A stretch of 64,000 nucleotides of DNA from Gallibacterium genomosp. 3 (GCF_001678475.1 NZ_JTJR01000011.1:62001-126000), one strand, 5' to 3'; positions 11,101 to 19,817 are shown, counted from the stretch's first letter. The notes: generated by a model not told the origin, from the sequence alone. Translations and numbers: made by a program.

Positions 11101-11469
11101 AATTTTCCTAGGTTAGAAGATGCTATAGATCCTAGTAAAAATGAGCTTGCTAAAGATTTATATGGTGAAACTGGAGGATTCCAATCCATATCAGGAGAAT
11201 GGAATTTACACTTTACTCGTATTCCTTATGGTATAGGTAGTATATCTGATCACTTAGTCGAATCTTATGCAGGTACACATGATTTACTCGGTGGACAGAT
11301 TTGGGGCTGGTATGACCAGCAAGGTAACACATCTGAAAAAAATACTTTTCAAGATAAAGCAGCTAAAGCCACAACTATTGTTGCTATTCCTGTTGCAACA
11401 CCTTTTGCAATGGCAGATCTGATGTCATCAGATTTTGTAGAAACCATATTTAAATTAAGTGGTAATTAA
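8128..11469 (+). CDS. TpsA exoprotein, C-terminal part (separated by the frameshift)
   Basis: This frame continues tpsA: reading back past the GTG at 8128 gives LDTTQLKNRGVILGQ from 8080, so it is not an independent gene. It holds FHA-type repeats of the second class found in CdiA proteins (GDITIAAKQIDITATEDK and similar), an Ala-rich helical insert (about residues 335-420), a charged linker with a coiled-coil look (residues 830-930), and a distinct C-terminal domain. That domain contains SISGEWNLHFTRIPYG, ESYAGTHDLLGG, and a hydrophobic tail IVAIPVATPFAMADLM. I see no VENN motif. I do not recognise a catalytic site in the last ~200 residues. The last 38 codons are duplicated downstream at 12416-12532. 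Confidence 0.75.
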   Translation: MALSAKQQLVNLGGRIEAVDKLLLAAGKQLELNSTLSQSESDQGRFAHQTLDQLGVVKITGKNGTLNLYSDGDLTIKATQVTSQGTLSAIADKKLAISTHQVSNKEHYNADTDNYYRLDQQGEKGSTLTAKENITIIGKQQAELRQATIQSTQGNIFVGSQGDITLTTGQQQEQVSSSRKEVSSGLLNKTTTLTKHIHEIIEQKGSQLDGQQITLVSKQGNLSVIGSTMVADNNVSLQAQDIQITAAKNTRQEHDFYSEKKSGVMSSRMSVTLGNRKEATDTINRQQITQGSQIGSLQGDIHLIAQENYQQQGSRVTAGNGDITIAAKQIDITATEDKATTDYQHSFKQSGVTLGVNIPVVQAVQQVQQTSKSIKRIGDAKDNRINALAAINAAFDLANTADVVGNVADAIANQGVQGLTQNIGISLGYGKQKSEQTIHTETTTASPSKVNATGNVMLYTTADKDTAHIAVKGSEIVGQQGTTLTTAGDLTITAQQQTHQERSHNQSSGWNAGVAINYGSNGVAFGITAGGNIGKGYGNDDETTWTNSRIGNKQSQTTLVSGEDLTIQGGQVIGQDVNIQANNLNITSLQDTATYQGKQKQIFAQATVGYGASLSGNYNQSNINAYYASATQQSGILAGDQGFNVEVNQHTQLKGGLITSTELAEQESKNQFTTGTLTAEDIQNHSNYKGTAFDIGGSLAMNFATLLAESGEVQSNKQATNQQGQPLYIDPQGNETTASHNPEGQANQKKLTTGLRSLTGTTSIGLGSDQSQESTTTQSGIGTNHIVISDLDAQQKTGLSADQIREKIKTPITTENAEKNSGALTNHFNKEKILKELNIQVKVTQDFRKNAFKTINNYVLPKQAKLREQIKQANTEAEKTALYKEIYKLQYQKRLLETVVGIVAGSPDLAITQGTLQLAATKMREESLANSRKFKGIIDAKTGTILRNDSYDSGYFDGVKLGGVRIDINAICSTNRCIIGSDGSITYKGDENFPRLEDAIDPSKNELAKDLYGETGGFQSISGEWNLHFTRIPYGIGSISDHLVESYAGTHDLLGGQIWGWYDQQGNTSEKNTFQDKAAKATTIVAIPVATPFAMADLMSSDFVETIFKLSGN

Positions 11470-11470
11470 T

Positions 11471-11833
11471 ATGAAAAAAATTCTATTTTTAATAATTATC
11501 TCATTGTCTGGGTGTGTATATTATGATGGATGTATTAGTCCACTTATTAGTGTAGTTTCAAATAATTGTGAGAAAAATAAGAAAGGTACATTATTCCCAT
11601 CTATAGCTCACTATCAAAAGATAAATTCTATTGGGAAAACAAATTCCAAAAAACGTTGGGAAGATGCTATTTCTTGTGGAGCAAAATATGGTGATGAACA
11701 ACTACAAGAACTGCCAAATTCAGATTATGATTCATTTATAAAGTGTATGGAATCAAAAGGTTACAAAAGATTCTGGCCTGCAGAATGTGGCTATCAAGAA
11801 CCTAAATATAATAAAGGAAAATGTAATTTATAA
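11471..11833 (+). CDS. Small lipoprotein, family A, copy 1
   Basis: A 120-residue protein with a lipoprotein signal (MKKILFLIIISLSGCVYY, lipobox LSGC). The ATG lies one base after the tpsA stop, so its ribosome binding site sits inside the last tpsA codons and the two are probably translationally coupled. The body is Cys-rich, with GKTNSKKRWEDAISCGAKYGD, an FIKCMESKGY segment, and a C-terminal CGYQEPKYNKGKCNL. The copy at 12535-12903 shares all these blocks. I cannot assign a biochemical function. Position directly behind a CdiA-like exoprotein makes an immunity or accessory surface role possible, but that is inference. Confidence 0.75.
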   Translation: MKKILFLIIISLSGCVYYDGCISPLISVVSNNCEKNKKGTLFPSIAHYQKINSIGKTNSKKRWEDAISCGAKYGDEQLQELPNSDYDSFIKCMESKGYKRFWPAECGYQEPKYNKGKCNL

Positions 11834-11924
11834 ATAAAAATAACAGGAATAAATCCATAATGAAGTATATAGTTTTTATTATTTGTTTTTTATTATCAGG
11901 ATGTTACCTAGCAAATGGTTCTCC
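11816..11924 (+). repeat. 109 bp direct repeat, copy 1
   Basis: Bases 11816-11924 recur at 12886-12994 with a constant offset of 1070 bp, no gaps and about five mismatches that I can see. The repeat spans the last codons of lipoprotein A, the intergenic gap, and the first ~22 codons of lipoprotein B. A second homologous block covers the 3' ends of the B genes (about 12152-12246 and 13219-13312). The near-identity points to recent duplication or gene conversion. Confidence 0.85.
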
Positions 11925-12246
11925 CCACCTAAACAATTATTGGATAAAAAATGGAAAGAAAATGTCTATTGAAGATGATAATAGATGCAGTAGTAAAGTT
12001 TATCCAAATTTAGGAGAAAGATACATTTCTTTATCTAAAAAACAAGACAAACTTGGCTGGACTGAATTTTATAAGAATCAAACGGAATATAAAGAATTTT
12101 ATTCTTACTTAGAAATAGCATCTAAACTAATGAGTAAATGTTACTATGACCTAGGCTACCGTTTTAAAGCTCCATTATATTGGTGCTTAGCCCAAGATGG
12201 CGATAATACTAGAGTTTGTATGGAAAATATGAAATATCGAAATTGA
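11860..12246 (+). CDS. Small lipoprotein, family B, copy 1
   Basis: A 128-residue protein starting MKYIVFIICFLLSGCYLANG, a lipoprotein signal with lipobox LSGC. The mature part has a charged helical middle (residues 60-95) and a conserved C-terminal block, YDLGYRFKAPLYWCLAQDG, ending in VCMENMKYRN. It follows lipoprotein A copy 1 by 26 bp with GGAAT-type spacing before its ATG. I do not recognise the family. A second, broken copy lies at 12930-13312. It is probably cotranscribed with tpsA. Confidence 0.7.
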   Translation: MKYIVFIICFLLSGCYLANGSPHLNNYWIKNGKKMSIEDDNRCSSKVYPNLGERYISLSKKQDKLGWTEFYKNQTEYKEFYSYLEIASKLMSKCYYDLGYRFKAPLYWCLAQDGDNTRVCMENMKYRN

Positions 12247-12247
12247 T

Positions 12248-12402
12248 ATGAAAACTTGCCTTGGAAAATATGGAGACAATATTGATTATAAAAAAATATA
12301 TTTTATGACTTATATAAAAAGTATCCTAATCAAAATATAGTTCATGAATTTACTCTATGTATGGAACATAAGGGTTATATTTTCAACCCTACATATAAAT
12401 AA
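12248..12402 (+). pseudogene. Remnant of a family A lipoprotein gene
   Basis: Two short stretches in different frames match lipoprotein A. The first, from ATG 12248, reads KTCLGKYGDNIDYKK, comparable to SCGGKYGDINIDYYP in copy 2, and stops at TAG. The second (12346-12402) reads EFTLCMEHKGYIFNP, comparable to DQCMLEKGYIFLP. The signal peptide and the C-terminal CGYQ block are gone. This is a decayed extra copy wedged between lipoprotein B copy 1 and the duplicated tpsA tail. Confidence 0.65.
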
Positions 12403-12415
12403 AATACTCAATACA

Positions 12416-12532
12416 AAAACAGCTAGTCAAATAACAACTATTGTTGCTATTCCTATTGCTACACCATTTGCTATGGCGGATCTAATTTCAGCCGATTTTA
12501 TTGAAATCCTATATCAATTAGGGAGTAATTAA
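12416..12532 (+). pseudogene. Duplicated 3' end of tpsA (tail only)
   Basis: These 38 codons read ITTIVAIPIATPFAMADLIS and end YQLGSN, matching the tpsA C-terminus TTIVAIPVATPFAMADLMS ending FKLSGN. No upstream exoprotein sequence accompanies it, so it cannot be secreted. It ends GGGAGTAATTAA just before the ATG of lipoprotein A copy 2, exactly as the real tpsA tail precedes copy 1. The tail therefore carries the ribosome binding site for the lipoprotein, which may explain why it was retained. Confidence 0.8.
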
Positions 12533-12534
12533 AT

Positions 12535-12903
12535 ATGAAAGCCTTAATTTCATTATTATTTATTTTATTTTTACAAGGCTGTATTTATGCTGAAGGCTGT
12601 TGGATTAGTCCACAAATGGTTTCTTGTATAGATAAAGGAAAGACGTATCCTCTTATTGCAGGTTATCAAAAGCCTGAAACACTAGGAAAAACTGATCCAA
12701 ATAAAAGATGGAATGATTGGGTAAGTTGTGGTGGGAAATATGGTGATATTAATATAGATTATTATCCTCAAAATTATAAATTAAATGGCAATTTTTATAC
12801 TGGATTAGATCAATGTATGCTTGAAAAAGGATATATATTCTTACCACCAGCCCAATGCGGTTACCAAAATCCAAAATGGGATACAGGAAAATGTAATTTA
12901 TAA
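12535..12903 (+). CDS. Small lipoprotein, family A, copy 2
   Basis: A 122-residue protein with a lipoprotein signal (MKALISLLFILFLQGCIYAEG, lipobox LQGC written as residues 13-16). It shares with copy 1 the blocks GKTDPNKRWNDWVSCGGKYGD, a CMLEKGY segment, and the C-terminus CGYQNPKWDTGKCNL, but differs clearly elsewhere, so the two copies have diverged while keeping their cysteines. The ribosome binding site GGGAG lies in the duplicated tpsA tail. Function unknown; probably anchored in the outer membrane. Confidence 0.72.
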   Translation: MKALISLLFILFLQGCIYAEGCWISPQMVSCIDKGKTYPLIAGYQKPETLGKTDPNKRWNDWVSCGGKYGDINIDYYPQNYKLNGNFYTGLDQCMLEKGYIFLPPAQCGYQNPKWDTGKCNL

Positions 12904-12994
12904 ATAAAAATAATAGGAATAAATCTATAATGAAGTATATAGTTTTTATTATTTGTTTCTTATTATCAGGATGTTATTTAGCAAATGGTTCTCC
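12886..12994 (+). repeat. 109 bp direct repeat, copy 2
   Basis: Second copy of the repeat at 11816-11924, joining the end of lipoprotein A copy 2 to the start of the broken lipoprotein B copy 2. Differences between the copies are single-base changes only. Confidence 0.85.
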
Positions 12995-13312
12995 AGATTC
13001 AAGTAATTATTGGATTAAAGATGAAAAGAAAGTTTCATATAGTTTATTTAAAGAATGCAAAAATAATACTAAAAAAATATAAGTAAGCGTTATTTTTATT
13101 TACTAAATAAATTTAGAAATGATTATTCTAATTTGAGAAAAAATAAAATCAAATATAATGAGTTTTAGGAACTTGAATGGAAAAAACAGCACCTGATAGA
13201 TAAATGTTTATATAATTTAGGCTACCGTTTTAAAGCTCCATTATATTGGCGCTTAGCCCAAGATGGTGACAACACTAAAGTTTGTATGGAAAATATGAAA
13301 TACAGGAATTAA
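12930..13312 (+). pseudogene. Broken lipoprotein gene, family B, copy 2
   Basis: It starts like copy 1 (MKYIVFIICFLLSGCYLANG) but after about 50 residues hits a stop (KNNTKKI then TAA at 13080-13082). The 3' part survives in another frame (CLYNLGYRFKAPLYWRLAQDG ... VCMENMKYRN, stop at 13310-13312), with a conserved Cys changed to Arg. The middle has diverged heavily. A short lipopeptide could still be made from the 5' part. Confidence 0.75.
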
Positions 13313-13413
13313 TAAAGATAGCAGAATATTATTTAGCAATAAATTTCTCTTAAAACCTACCCTTTATTTAATTAATAAAATAAGCTTTTATCTTTTAACA
13401 AAAATAGTAGATA

Positions 13414-13451
13414 AAAAAATCCTCCGACTGAAGCAAGTACGGAGGATTTTT
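13414..13451. terminator. Bidirectional intrinsic terminator
   Basis: A 12 bp stem, AAAAATCCTCCG pairing with CGGAGGATTTTT, with A- and T-runs on the two flanks. It closes the tps/lipoprotein cluster on the plus strand and the UPF0114 gene on the minus strand. The ~100 bp before it (13313-13413) holds nothing else I can identify. Confidence 0.9.
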
Positions 13452-13454
13452 CTA

Positions 13455-13985
13455 TTAATGATTTTTATGCGTCGTGCTATACAATATTTTATCCGTATAA
13501 GCGACTGCAAGTGCAGAAGCTAAGAAACCTAAATGGAGGAATAATTGCCACATAATTTGTTTTTCTGGCAAGTTCCCTGCATTAATAAAGGTTTGTAGCA
13601 TATGAATAGATGAAATACTGATAATCGCCATTGATAATTTAATTTTTAATACTGAGGCATTAACGTGATCTAACCATTCTGGCTGATCTGGGTGATTATC
13701 TGTATTTAATTTGGATACAAAAGTTTCATATCCACCCACTAACACCATCACCAATAAATTTGCAATCATTACCACATCAATCAGATTTAACACTGCTAAC
13801 ATAATCGTGTTTTCATCCATTTGGTTAAGATTTACCACTAAATGCCATAATGATTTTAAAAATTTATAAGCATAAACAATTTGAACAATAATTAATCCTA
13901 AATAAATAGGTAATTGTACCCAACGGCTAGCAAAAATGATTTTTGCTATAAAATTTGGTTGTATTGATGGTTCTGTATTCTGCAT
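13455..13985 (-). CDS. UPF0114 (YqhA-like) inner-membrane protein
   Basis: A 176-residue membrane protein of the UPF0114/YqhA family. Recognisable blocks are [14 protein letters not shown] near the N-terminus, [21 protein letters not shown] in the middle, and a [10 protein letters not shown]-like segment ([15 protein letters not shown]). Four hydrophobic helices are visible. The family has no established function. It is the last gene of the fmt-to-mscL transcription unit, 15 bp after mscL, and ends at a strong terminator. Confidence 0.85.
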   Translation of the reverse strand: MQNTEPSIQPNFIAKIIFASRWVQLPIYLGLIIVQIVYAYKFLKSLWHLVVNLNQMDENTIMLAVLNLIDVVMIANLLVMVLVGGYETFVSKLNTDNHPDQPEWLDHVNASVLKIKLSMAIISISSIHMLQTFINAGNLPEKQIMWQLFLHLGFLASALAVAYTDKILYSTTHKNH

Positions 13986-14000
13986 AAAATCCTTAATTAA

Positions 14001-14402
14001 TTATTTATTTTTTAATAAATCACGAATTTCAGTTAATAATTTTTCTTCTGCTGATGGTTCAGCTGGTTTTGGCTCTTCTGCTGGTTTTTCACGTTTTAAT
14101 TTATTCATCGATTTAATCGCAACAAAAATAGCAAATGCAATAATTACGAAATCAAAAACAGTTTGAATAAACATACCATAATTTAATGTAACAGCTGGAA
14201 TATCCCCAACTGGACCACGTAATATAATTTTCAAATCTTTAAAATCGACACCGCCCACTAATAATCCAATAATTGGCATTGCGATATCAGCAACTAATGA
14301 ACTTACAATTTTACCAAATGCACCGCCGATGATAACCCCAACAGCCATATCAACCACATTGCCACGCATAGCAAATTCACGAAATTCTTTCAAAAAACTC
14401 AT
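14001..14402 (-). CDS. mscL: Large-conductance mechanosensitive channel
   Basis: A 133-residue MscL, which opens at high membrane tension to release solutes on hypo-osmotic shock. It begins [18 protein letters not shown], followed by TM1 with the Gly/Ala-rich gate [17 protein letters not shown]2 ([15 protein letters not shown]), and a C-terminal amphipathic helix. I start it at the ATG ending at 14402, preceded by GGAGAAATAAT; an upstream start would add seven non-family residues. It follows trkH on the same strand. Confidence 0.95.
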   Translation of the reverse strand: MSFLKEFREFAMRGNVVDMAVGVIIGGAFGKIVSSLVADIAMPIIGLLVGGVDFKDLKIILRGPVGDIPAVTLNYGMFIQTVFDFVIIAFAIFVAIKSMNKLKREKPAEEPKPAEPSAEEKLLTEIRDLLKNK

Positions 14403-14498
14403 ATTATTTCTCCTAAATCTCATAATAAAAAAGTGTGCTGATTATATTTTTAATATTAGACTCATACAAATTTTTTATAAAAATTTTTTGATGATATT

Positions 14499-15941
14499 TT
14501 ATTTCTTCCAAAAATGTGGGAACAATAACACTAATATCGTCATAATTTCTAAACGCCCTAATAACATCCCTATAATCATCAACCATTTAGAAATAACAGG
14601 AATATTAGAAAAACTCCCTGATGCACCAACTTCATTACCAAATCCAGGACCAACATTACTAATAGCTGTTGCTGCCGAACTCCATGCACTTTGAAAATCC
14701 ATTCCAGAGATTCCCATTAAAACAGCTAAAATCACCATAATCATAAAATAGCTAAAAATAAAACCAACAATACCGAATACAGTTTCACTCGAAACAACAT
14801 GGCGATTGTAATGTACAGCAGAAATACTATTTGGATGGATTAATCGTAATATTTGATGTTTTAAAACTTGGAACATAATTTGGAAACGGAATATTTTTAT
14901 TCCCCCCGTAGTTGAACCTGAACAGCCCCCTAAAATAAAAGCAACTGTAAACACCATTGTTGTTGTTGCAGTCCAAGTATCAAAATTTCCCAAGCTAAAT
15001 CCACTAGTGGACATAATATTAATTAAATTAAAAAAAGCATAACGAAAACTATCTTGCCAATTAAAAACATCCTCATAATTTAACCATATAGCAGAAAATA
15101 AGCCGACCAATAACACAAAAATAGAAAATCCCATTAATTGTTGGTCACGAAATAAGACAAAAATATTACGACGATGAATCGATTGCACCATTAATAAAAA
15201 CGGTAATGATCCTAAAAACATAAATAAAGTACAAATCCATTGCGTCGTACTATTAAATTCACTCATTGATCCGCTACGAGTAGAAAATCCCCCTGTAGAA
15301 AGGGTAGTAAAAGCGTGGTTAATTGCATCAAAAAAATCCATTTCTGACCACATATAAGCCAATAAACAGACTGCTGTCAGAAATACATAAATTTGAATAA
15401 TACTTTTTGCCACATCTCGTGCTTGCGGCAAAATTTTATCGGATTTATCTGATGATTCTGTACGGAATAACGTCATTCCACCAACATTTAAAAATGGCAA
15501 AATCGCTACTGCCATCACAATAAACCCTAAGCCTCCCATCCACTGTAATGTTGAACGCCACATTAATAATGCAGGCGATGTATCACTCACATCCACAATA
15601 ATGCTAGAACCTGTGGTTGTTAGCCCAGATACTGTTTCAAAATAAGCATCTGTAAAACTAAAATCACTAATAACAATGAAAGGCAATGCACTGAATACAC
15701 AACTAATTAACCATATTAATGTTGTGAGTAATAGCATATCTTTAACACGTAACCGCATATCCTGTGGTTTTTTACGCGTTAAAATAAAGGAAACAAAATG
15801 TGTAATCCCAATACAAATTAAAAAACCGACTAAGCCTTCCCCATTGTGAAAAAAAGTCACAATTAATGGAATAATCATTAGCCAAGCAATTTTAGACAAC
15901 ACAGATCCTAAAATATAAAGTATAAATGGACGATTAAACAT
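14499..15941 (-). CDS. trkH: Trk potassium uptake system membrane subunit
   Basis: A 480-residue TrkH/TrkG-family K+ channel-like transporter. All four selectivity-filter pore loops are visible: TTTGSSIIVD, STGGFSTRSG, STSGFSLGNF and NVGPGFGNEV. About ten transmembrane helices surround them. TrkH is gated by the NAD-binding TrkA protein, encoded immediately upstream with 14 bp between the genes. The placement between trkA and mscL groups potassium uptake with osmotic release. Confidence 0.95.
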   Translation of the reverse strand: MFNRPFILYILGSVLSKIAWLMIIPLIVTFFHNGEGLVGFLICIGITHFVSFILTRKKPQDMRLRVKDMLLLTTLIWLISCVFSALPFIVISDFSFTDAYFETVSGLTTTGSSIIVDVSDTSPALLMWRSTLQWMGGLGFIVMAVAILPFLNVGGMTLFRTESSDKSDKILPQARDVAKSIIQIYVFLTAVCLLAYMWSEMDFFDAINHAFTTLSTGGFSTRSGSMSEFNSTTQWICTLFMFLGSLPFLLMVQSIHRRNIFVLFRDQQLMGFSIFVLLVGLFSAIWLNYEDVFNWQDSFRYAFFNLINIMSTSGFSLGNFDTWTATTTMVFTVAFILGGCSGSTTGGIKIFRFQIMFQVLKHQILRLIHPNSISAVHYNRHVVSSETVFGIVGFIFSYFMIMVILAVLMGISGMDFQSAWSSAATAISNVGPGFGNEVGASGSFSNIPVISKWLMIIGMLLGRLEIMTILVLLFPHFWKK

Positions 15942-15955
15942 TGTTACATCCTACC

Positions 15956-17332
15956 TTAAATAAAGAATGGGCTTGGTTGGAACAGCTTCTCAATTTCAGC
16001 AATATTCTTTTTATCTTGTAAAAATAAGATCACATGATCCTCTTCTTGAATAGTTAAATCATGTGTTGCAATTAACACTTCACCATGGCGACAAACTGCC
16101 CCAATAATGACACCTTGTGGCAATTTTAAACGATTTAATGGTCGCCCAATAACTTGTGAAGTTTGTTCATTTCCATGTGCGATAATCTCGATTGCTTCTG
16201 ATAAACCTCGGCGTAATACCGTAACATTCACGATATCCCCTTTTCGCACATAACTTAATAACGCAGAAATTGTTGCTTGTTGTGGCGAAATCGCAATATC
16301 AATGGTCCCGCCTTGCACCAAATGTAAATAGGCAATACGTTGAATTAATGAAATCGCTTTTTTGGTACCTAAACGTTTTGCCAATAAAGACGCCATAATA
16401 TTGGCTTCATCATCACTGGTTAAAGCTATAAACGCATCAATATTCTCAATATGTTCTTCAAATAAAAAACTTTGATCTGAAGCATCAGCACAAAAAACAA
16501 TTGTTTTTGAAAGTTTTTCAGCTAAAAATTCTGCCCGTTTTTGATTACGTTCAACCAATTTGACACTGTAATCATTTTCTAAAGTTTTAGCTAAACCAGA
16601 CCCCACATTACCGCCACCAACAATCATAATCCGACGATAATTTTTCTCTAAACGTTGTAATTCACTCATTACCGCACGTAAATGTTGACTAGCACAAATA
16701 AACGTTACTTCATCACCTGCTTCAATAATGGTTGAACCTTGTGGACGAATGACTTTATCTTGTCGCCAAATTGACACTATACGTGCATCAATATGGGGTA
16801 AATGATCTTGTAAGGTTGAAATTGAATAACCGACTAATGGCCCACCATAGTAAGCTTTGACTACTGCCAAACTAACAAGATTATCGGCAAAATTTGCTAC
16901 CTGTAATGTCCCCGGATAATTTACCAAACGAGCAATATCTTCAATGACTAACTGTTCTGGTGAAATAATATGATCAATAGGAATCACATCACTTTTAAAT
17001 AACTTTTCTCTTTCGCGAATATATTCAGCATTACGAATACGAGCAATTTTAGTCGGAATTTTAAATAGGGTATAAGCGACCTCACAGGCAATCATATTCA
17101 CTTCATCAGAACTGGTAACCGCGACTAGCATATCGGCATCTGTTGCCCCCGCTTCACGTAATGTTCTTGGTGAAGACGCATTACCATGCACTACACGCAA
17201 ATCGTGTTTATCTTGCAGTTGATTCAAACGATCTGCATCATTATCAACCAGCGTAATTTCATTATCTTCACTGACTAAGTTTTCAGCTAATGTGCCACCA
17301 ACTTGTCCTGCACCTAAAATGATAATTTTCAC
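15956..17332 (-). CDS. trkA: Trk potassium uptake system NAD-binding subunit
   Basis: A 458-residue cytoplasmic regulator with two RCK units. Each has a Rossmann nucleotide-binding motif, [13 protein letters not shown] at the N-terminus and [14 protein letters not shown] near residue 240, followed by a TrkA-C domain (the second covers the last ~90 residues). It binds NAD(H)/nucleotides and controls TrkH opening. It sits 11 bp after rsmB and directly before trkH. Confidence 0.96.
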   Translation of the reverse strand: MKIIILGAGQVGGTLAENLVSEDNEITLVDNDADRLNQLQDKHDLRVVHGNASSPRTLREAGATDADMLVAVTSSDEVNMIACEVAYTLFKIPTKIARIRNAEYIREREKLFKSDVIPIDHIISPEQLVIEDIARLVNYPGTLQVANFADNLVSLAVVKAYYGGPLVGYSISTLQDHLPHIDARIVSIWRQDKVIRPQGSTIIEAGDEVTFICASQHLRAVMSELQRLEKNYRRIMIVGGGNVGSGLAKTLENDYSVKLVERNQKRAEFLAEKLSKTIVFCADASDQSFLFEEHIENIDAFIALTSDDEANIMASLLAKRLGTKKAISLIQRIAYLHLVQGGTIDIAISPQQATISALLSYVRKGDIVNVTVLRRGLSEAIEIIAHGNEQTSQVIGRPLNRLKLPQGVIIGAVCRHGEVLIATHDLTIQEEDHVILFLQDKKNIAEIEKLFQPSPFFI

Positions 17333-17343
17333 GATTTTTACCT

Positions 17344-18666
17344 TTAGCTTTGTTTAATAAGTTTTGCGTAAAAGAAACCATCACCACTCTTCTGTGCTGG
17401 GAAACACTGATAACCAAATCCAGTATCAATTCCCATTGTTTCTAAATGGAGAGGAACTAATTTTGCATCTGAATGTGTTGCTAAAAATTGTTGAATTTGC
17501 TGGCTATTTTCTTCTGGTAAAATAGAACAAGTTGCATATAACAAAACGCCGTTTACTTTTAAACGCTGCCATAGCGCATTTAAAATTTTCTGTTGCAATG
17601 CAACCAACTGTTCAATATCACTTTGTTGTCGTAACCATTTAATATCAGGATGACGGCGAATAACCCCCGTTGCCGAACAAGGTGCATCTAATAAAATACG
17701 ATCAAAGAGTGTTCCTGCCTCTAACCACTGATCTGGCTGACTAGCATCACCACAAATAATCTCTGCTTGTTGATTTAAGCGTTTTAAGTTCTCTGATACG
17801 CGTTGTAAACGCCCTTGCTCTACATCCAAAGCAATAACATTTGCTGTTGGTGCCATTTCTAAAATATGTGTCGTTTTACCGCCCGGTGCCGCACAGGCAT
17901 CCAAAATCAATTCACCATCTTTTGGTTCAAGTAACTCACCAGCCCATTGTGCATGGCGATCTTGTACACTTACCCAACCTTCTACAAAATGCGGTAACTG
18001 CTCGACGCTTACCGCTTTTTCTAAACAAAGTGCCATTTTTGGCAATACAATTTCACTCGCAATTTGTTGAGCATTTAATAACGCTTGATACTCGGTTTGT
18101 GTCGTATGTTGTTGATTAACCCGCAGCCACATTGGCGGTTTGAGATTATTCTCATCCACAATTTGTCGCCAATGTTCAGGATAATGTTGTTTTAATAAAT
18201 TCACTAACCATTCAGGATGTAATGTTTGCCAATGCTTATCTACAACCGCCAAAATCGCCTCTTGCTCTCGTAAAAAACGCCGCATCACACCATTTACTAA
18301 ACCGCGAAAACTATCTGCTTTTACTGATTTTGTGGCATTAACCACTTCATCCACCGCTGCATGGGCTGGAATGCGGGTATATAGCAACTGATATAACCCC
18401 ACTAATAACAGACAGTGAACAATTCGCGTTTTACCTTTTAATGGTTTCGTCACTAATTGCTGAATAATACGTTCTAAACGGGGCAATACTCGGCAGACGC
18501 CAAAACAAACCTCTTGTAATAACGCAACATCTTGTGGTTTTACTTGCTGTTGCGCCATAGGTAATAAAGAAGAAAGTGATTTTCCTTGATCCAAAACTTG
18601 TAATATCACTTCCGCCATTACCGCACGTAATGTTACTTTTTTCCCTGAATTTTGTTGTTTCATCAT
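17344..18666 (-). CDS. rsmB: 16S rRNA m5C967 methyltransferase
   Basis: A 440-residue RsmB (Sun/Fmu). The N-terminal ~140 residues are a NusB-like RNA-binding domain. The C-terminal part is a SAM-dependent methyltransferase with motif [14 protein letters not shown], the [18 protein letters not shown] block with the general Cys of motif IV, and the catalytic YATCS of motif VI. Its ATG overlaps the TAA of fmt by one base, so the two are coupled as in many gammaproteobacteria. Confidence 0.95.
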   Translation of the reverse strand: MMKQQNSGKKVTLRAVMAEVILQVLDQGKSLSSLLPMAQQQVKPQDVALLQEVCFGVCRVLPRLERIIQQLVTKPLKGKTRIVHCLLLVGLYQLLYTRIPAHAAVDEVVNATKSVKADSFRGLVNGVMRRFLREQEAILAVVDKHWQTLHPEWLVNLLKQHYPEHWRQIVDENNLKPPMWLRVNQQHTTQTEYQALLNAQQIASEIVLPKMALCLEKAVSVEQLPHFVEGWVSVQDRHAQWAGELLEPKDGELILDACAAPGGKTTHILEMAPTANVIALDVEQGRLQRVSENLKRLNQQAEIICGDASQPDQWLEAGTLFDRILLDAPCSATGVIRRHPDIKWLRQQSDIEQLVALQQKILNALWQRLKVNGVLLYATCSILPEENSQQIQQFLATHSDAKLVPLHLETMGIDTGFGYQCFPAQKSGDGFFYAKLIKQS

Positions 18667-19625
18667 TACTCACTTACCCGCTGACCAATGACAAACCACT
18701 CACTGCGTCCATTTAATAAATCTTGTGCCGACATTGGTTTCTTACCTGCTGGTTGTAACAAGGTTAAATTTAACACTCCCTCTGCAGTTGCAATTTGAAT
18801 TCCTTGTTTATTTGCTTGAATAATTGTACCAGCTGCAACCTCTTGATGAGGCAGTACATTTGCTTGATAAACTTTTAATGTTTGTGTTTGTTGTTGGCTA
18901 TCTTTGACTTCAAACCAACTAATAGGCCAAGGATTAAATGCTCGAATACAACGCTCTAATTGTGCTGCGGAAAGAGTCCAATCTAATTTCGCTTCTTCTT
19001 TACTTAATTTCTCCGCATAATTACTTAATTGATCTTGTTGAGCTTCTGGTGAATATTTGCCCTCTTCTAAATGATCCAACACTTCAATTAATGCTTGTGG
19101 CCCTAACTCAGCTAACTTGGCATATAAAGATGCTGACGTTTCATCCGTAGCTATTGGACAAGCAACTTTATATAACATATCACCTGTATCTAATCCTTCA
19201 TCCATTTGCATAATGGTTACACCACTTTGTTGATCTCCAGCCCAAATTGCACGTTGAATTGGTGCTGCCCCACGCCAACGCGGCAATAAAGATCCATGTA
19301 CATTTAAGCAACCTAAACGAGGCATTTCCAATACAGCCTTAGGTAAAATTAAGCCATACGCAACCACTACCATAACATCAGCATCAATTTGTTGGAGTTG
19401 TTGTTGAGCTTCTGCTTTACGTAATGATTTTGGTTGATATACCGGTAAATTGTGTGCTAACGCGAGTTGTTTTACAGGACTTGGTTGTAATTTTTTACCT
19501 CGACCAGCAGGTTTATCTGGTTGAGTATAAACAGCAACAACTTGATGTTGCGATGATAAAAGTGCTTGCAAATGTTGTGCAGCAAAATCTGGTGTTCCAG
19601 CAAAAATAATCTTCAACGGTTTCAT
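18666..19625 (-). CDS. fmt: Methionyl-tRNA formyltransferase
   Basis: A 319-residue Fmt, which formylates initiator Met-tRNA with 10-formyl-THF. Hallmarks are [12 protein letters not shown] at the N-terminus, the formyl-THF/catalytic block [15 protein letters not shown], and [16 protein letters not shown]. The C-terminal ~110 residues are the tRNA-binding OB-fold. It is the first gene of the minus-strand unit; the usual neighbour def (peptide deformylase) is not upstream here, where ftsB diverges instead. Confidence 0.96.
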   Translation of the reverse strand: MKPLKIIFAGTPDFAAQHLQALLSSQHQVVAVYTQPDKPAGRGKKLQPSPVKQLALAHNLPVYQPKSLRKAEAQQQLQQIDADVMVVVAYGLILPKAVLEMPRLGCLNVHGSLLPRWRGAAPIQRAIWAGDQQSGVTIMQMDEGLDTGDMLYKVACPIATDETSASLYAKLAELGPQALIEVLDHLEEGKYSPEAQQDQLSNYAEKLSKEEAKLDWTLSAAQLERCIRAFNPWPISWFEVKDSQQQTQTLKVYQANVLPHQEVAAGTIIQANKQGIQIATAEGVLNLTLLQPAGKKPMSAQDLLNGRSEWFVIGQRVSE

Positions 19626-19817
19626 AAATTCACAACCAATACTTAGAATAATTGAATAATAAACAAGCCAATTATCTTACCTTAGGGCTTGATCAAAGAA
19701 AAGTGAACAATCTGTACTCTGTTTTGTTCTAACACAAATTTAATAATAAATAGTTTGTTTTCTTTTATTTCAAGGTAAACTATGTGCCACTAAATTTTAC
19801 TTAGGCTTTTATTTTTC

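Noticed and set aside
12344-12532. Possible 62-residue gene
   Set aside because: Its first half is the tail of a decayed lipoprotein A gene in the wrong frame and its second half is a copied tpsA end, so it is debris and not a gene.
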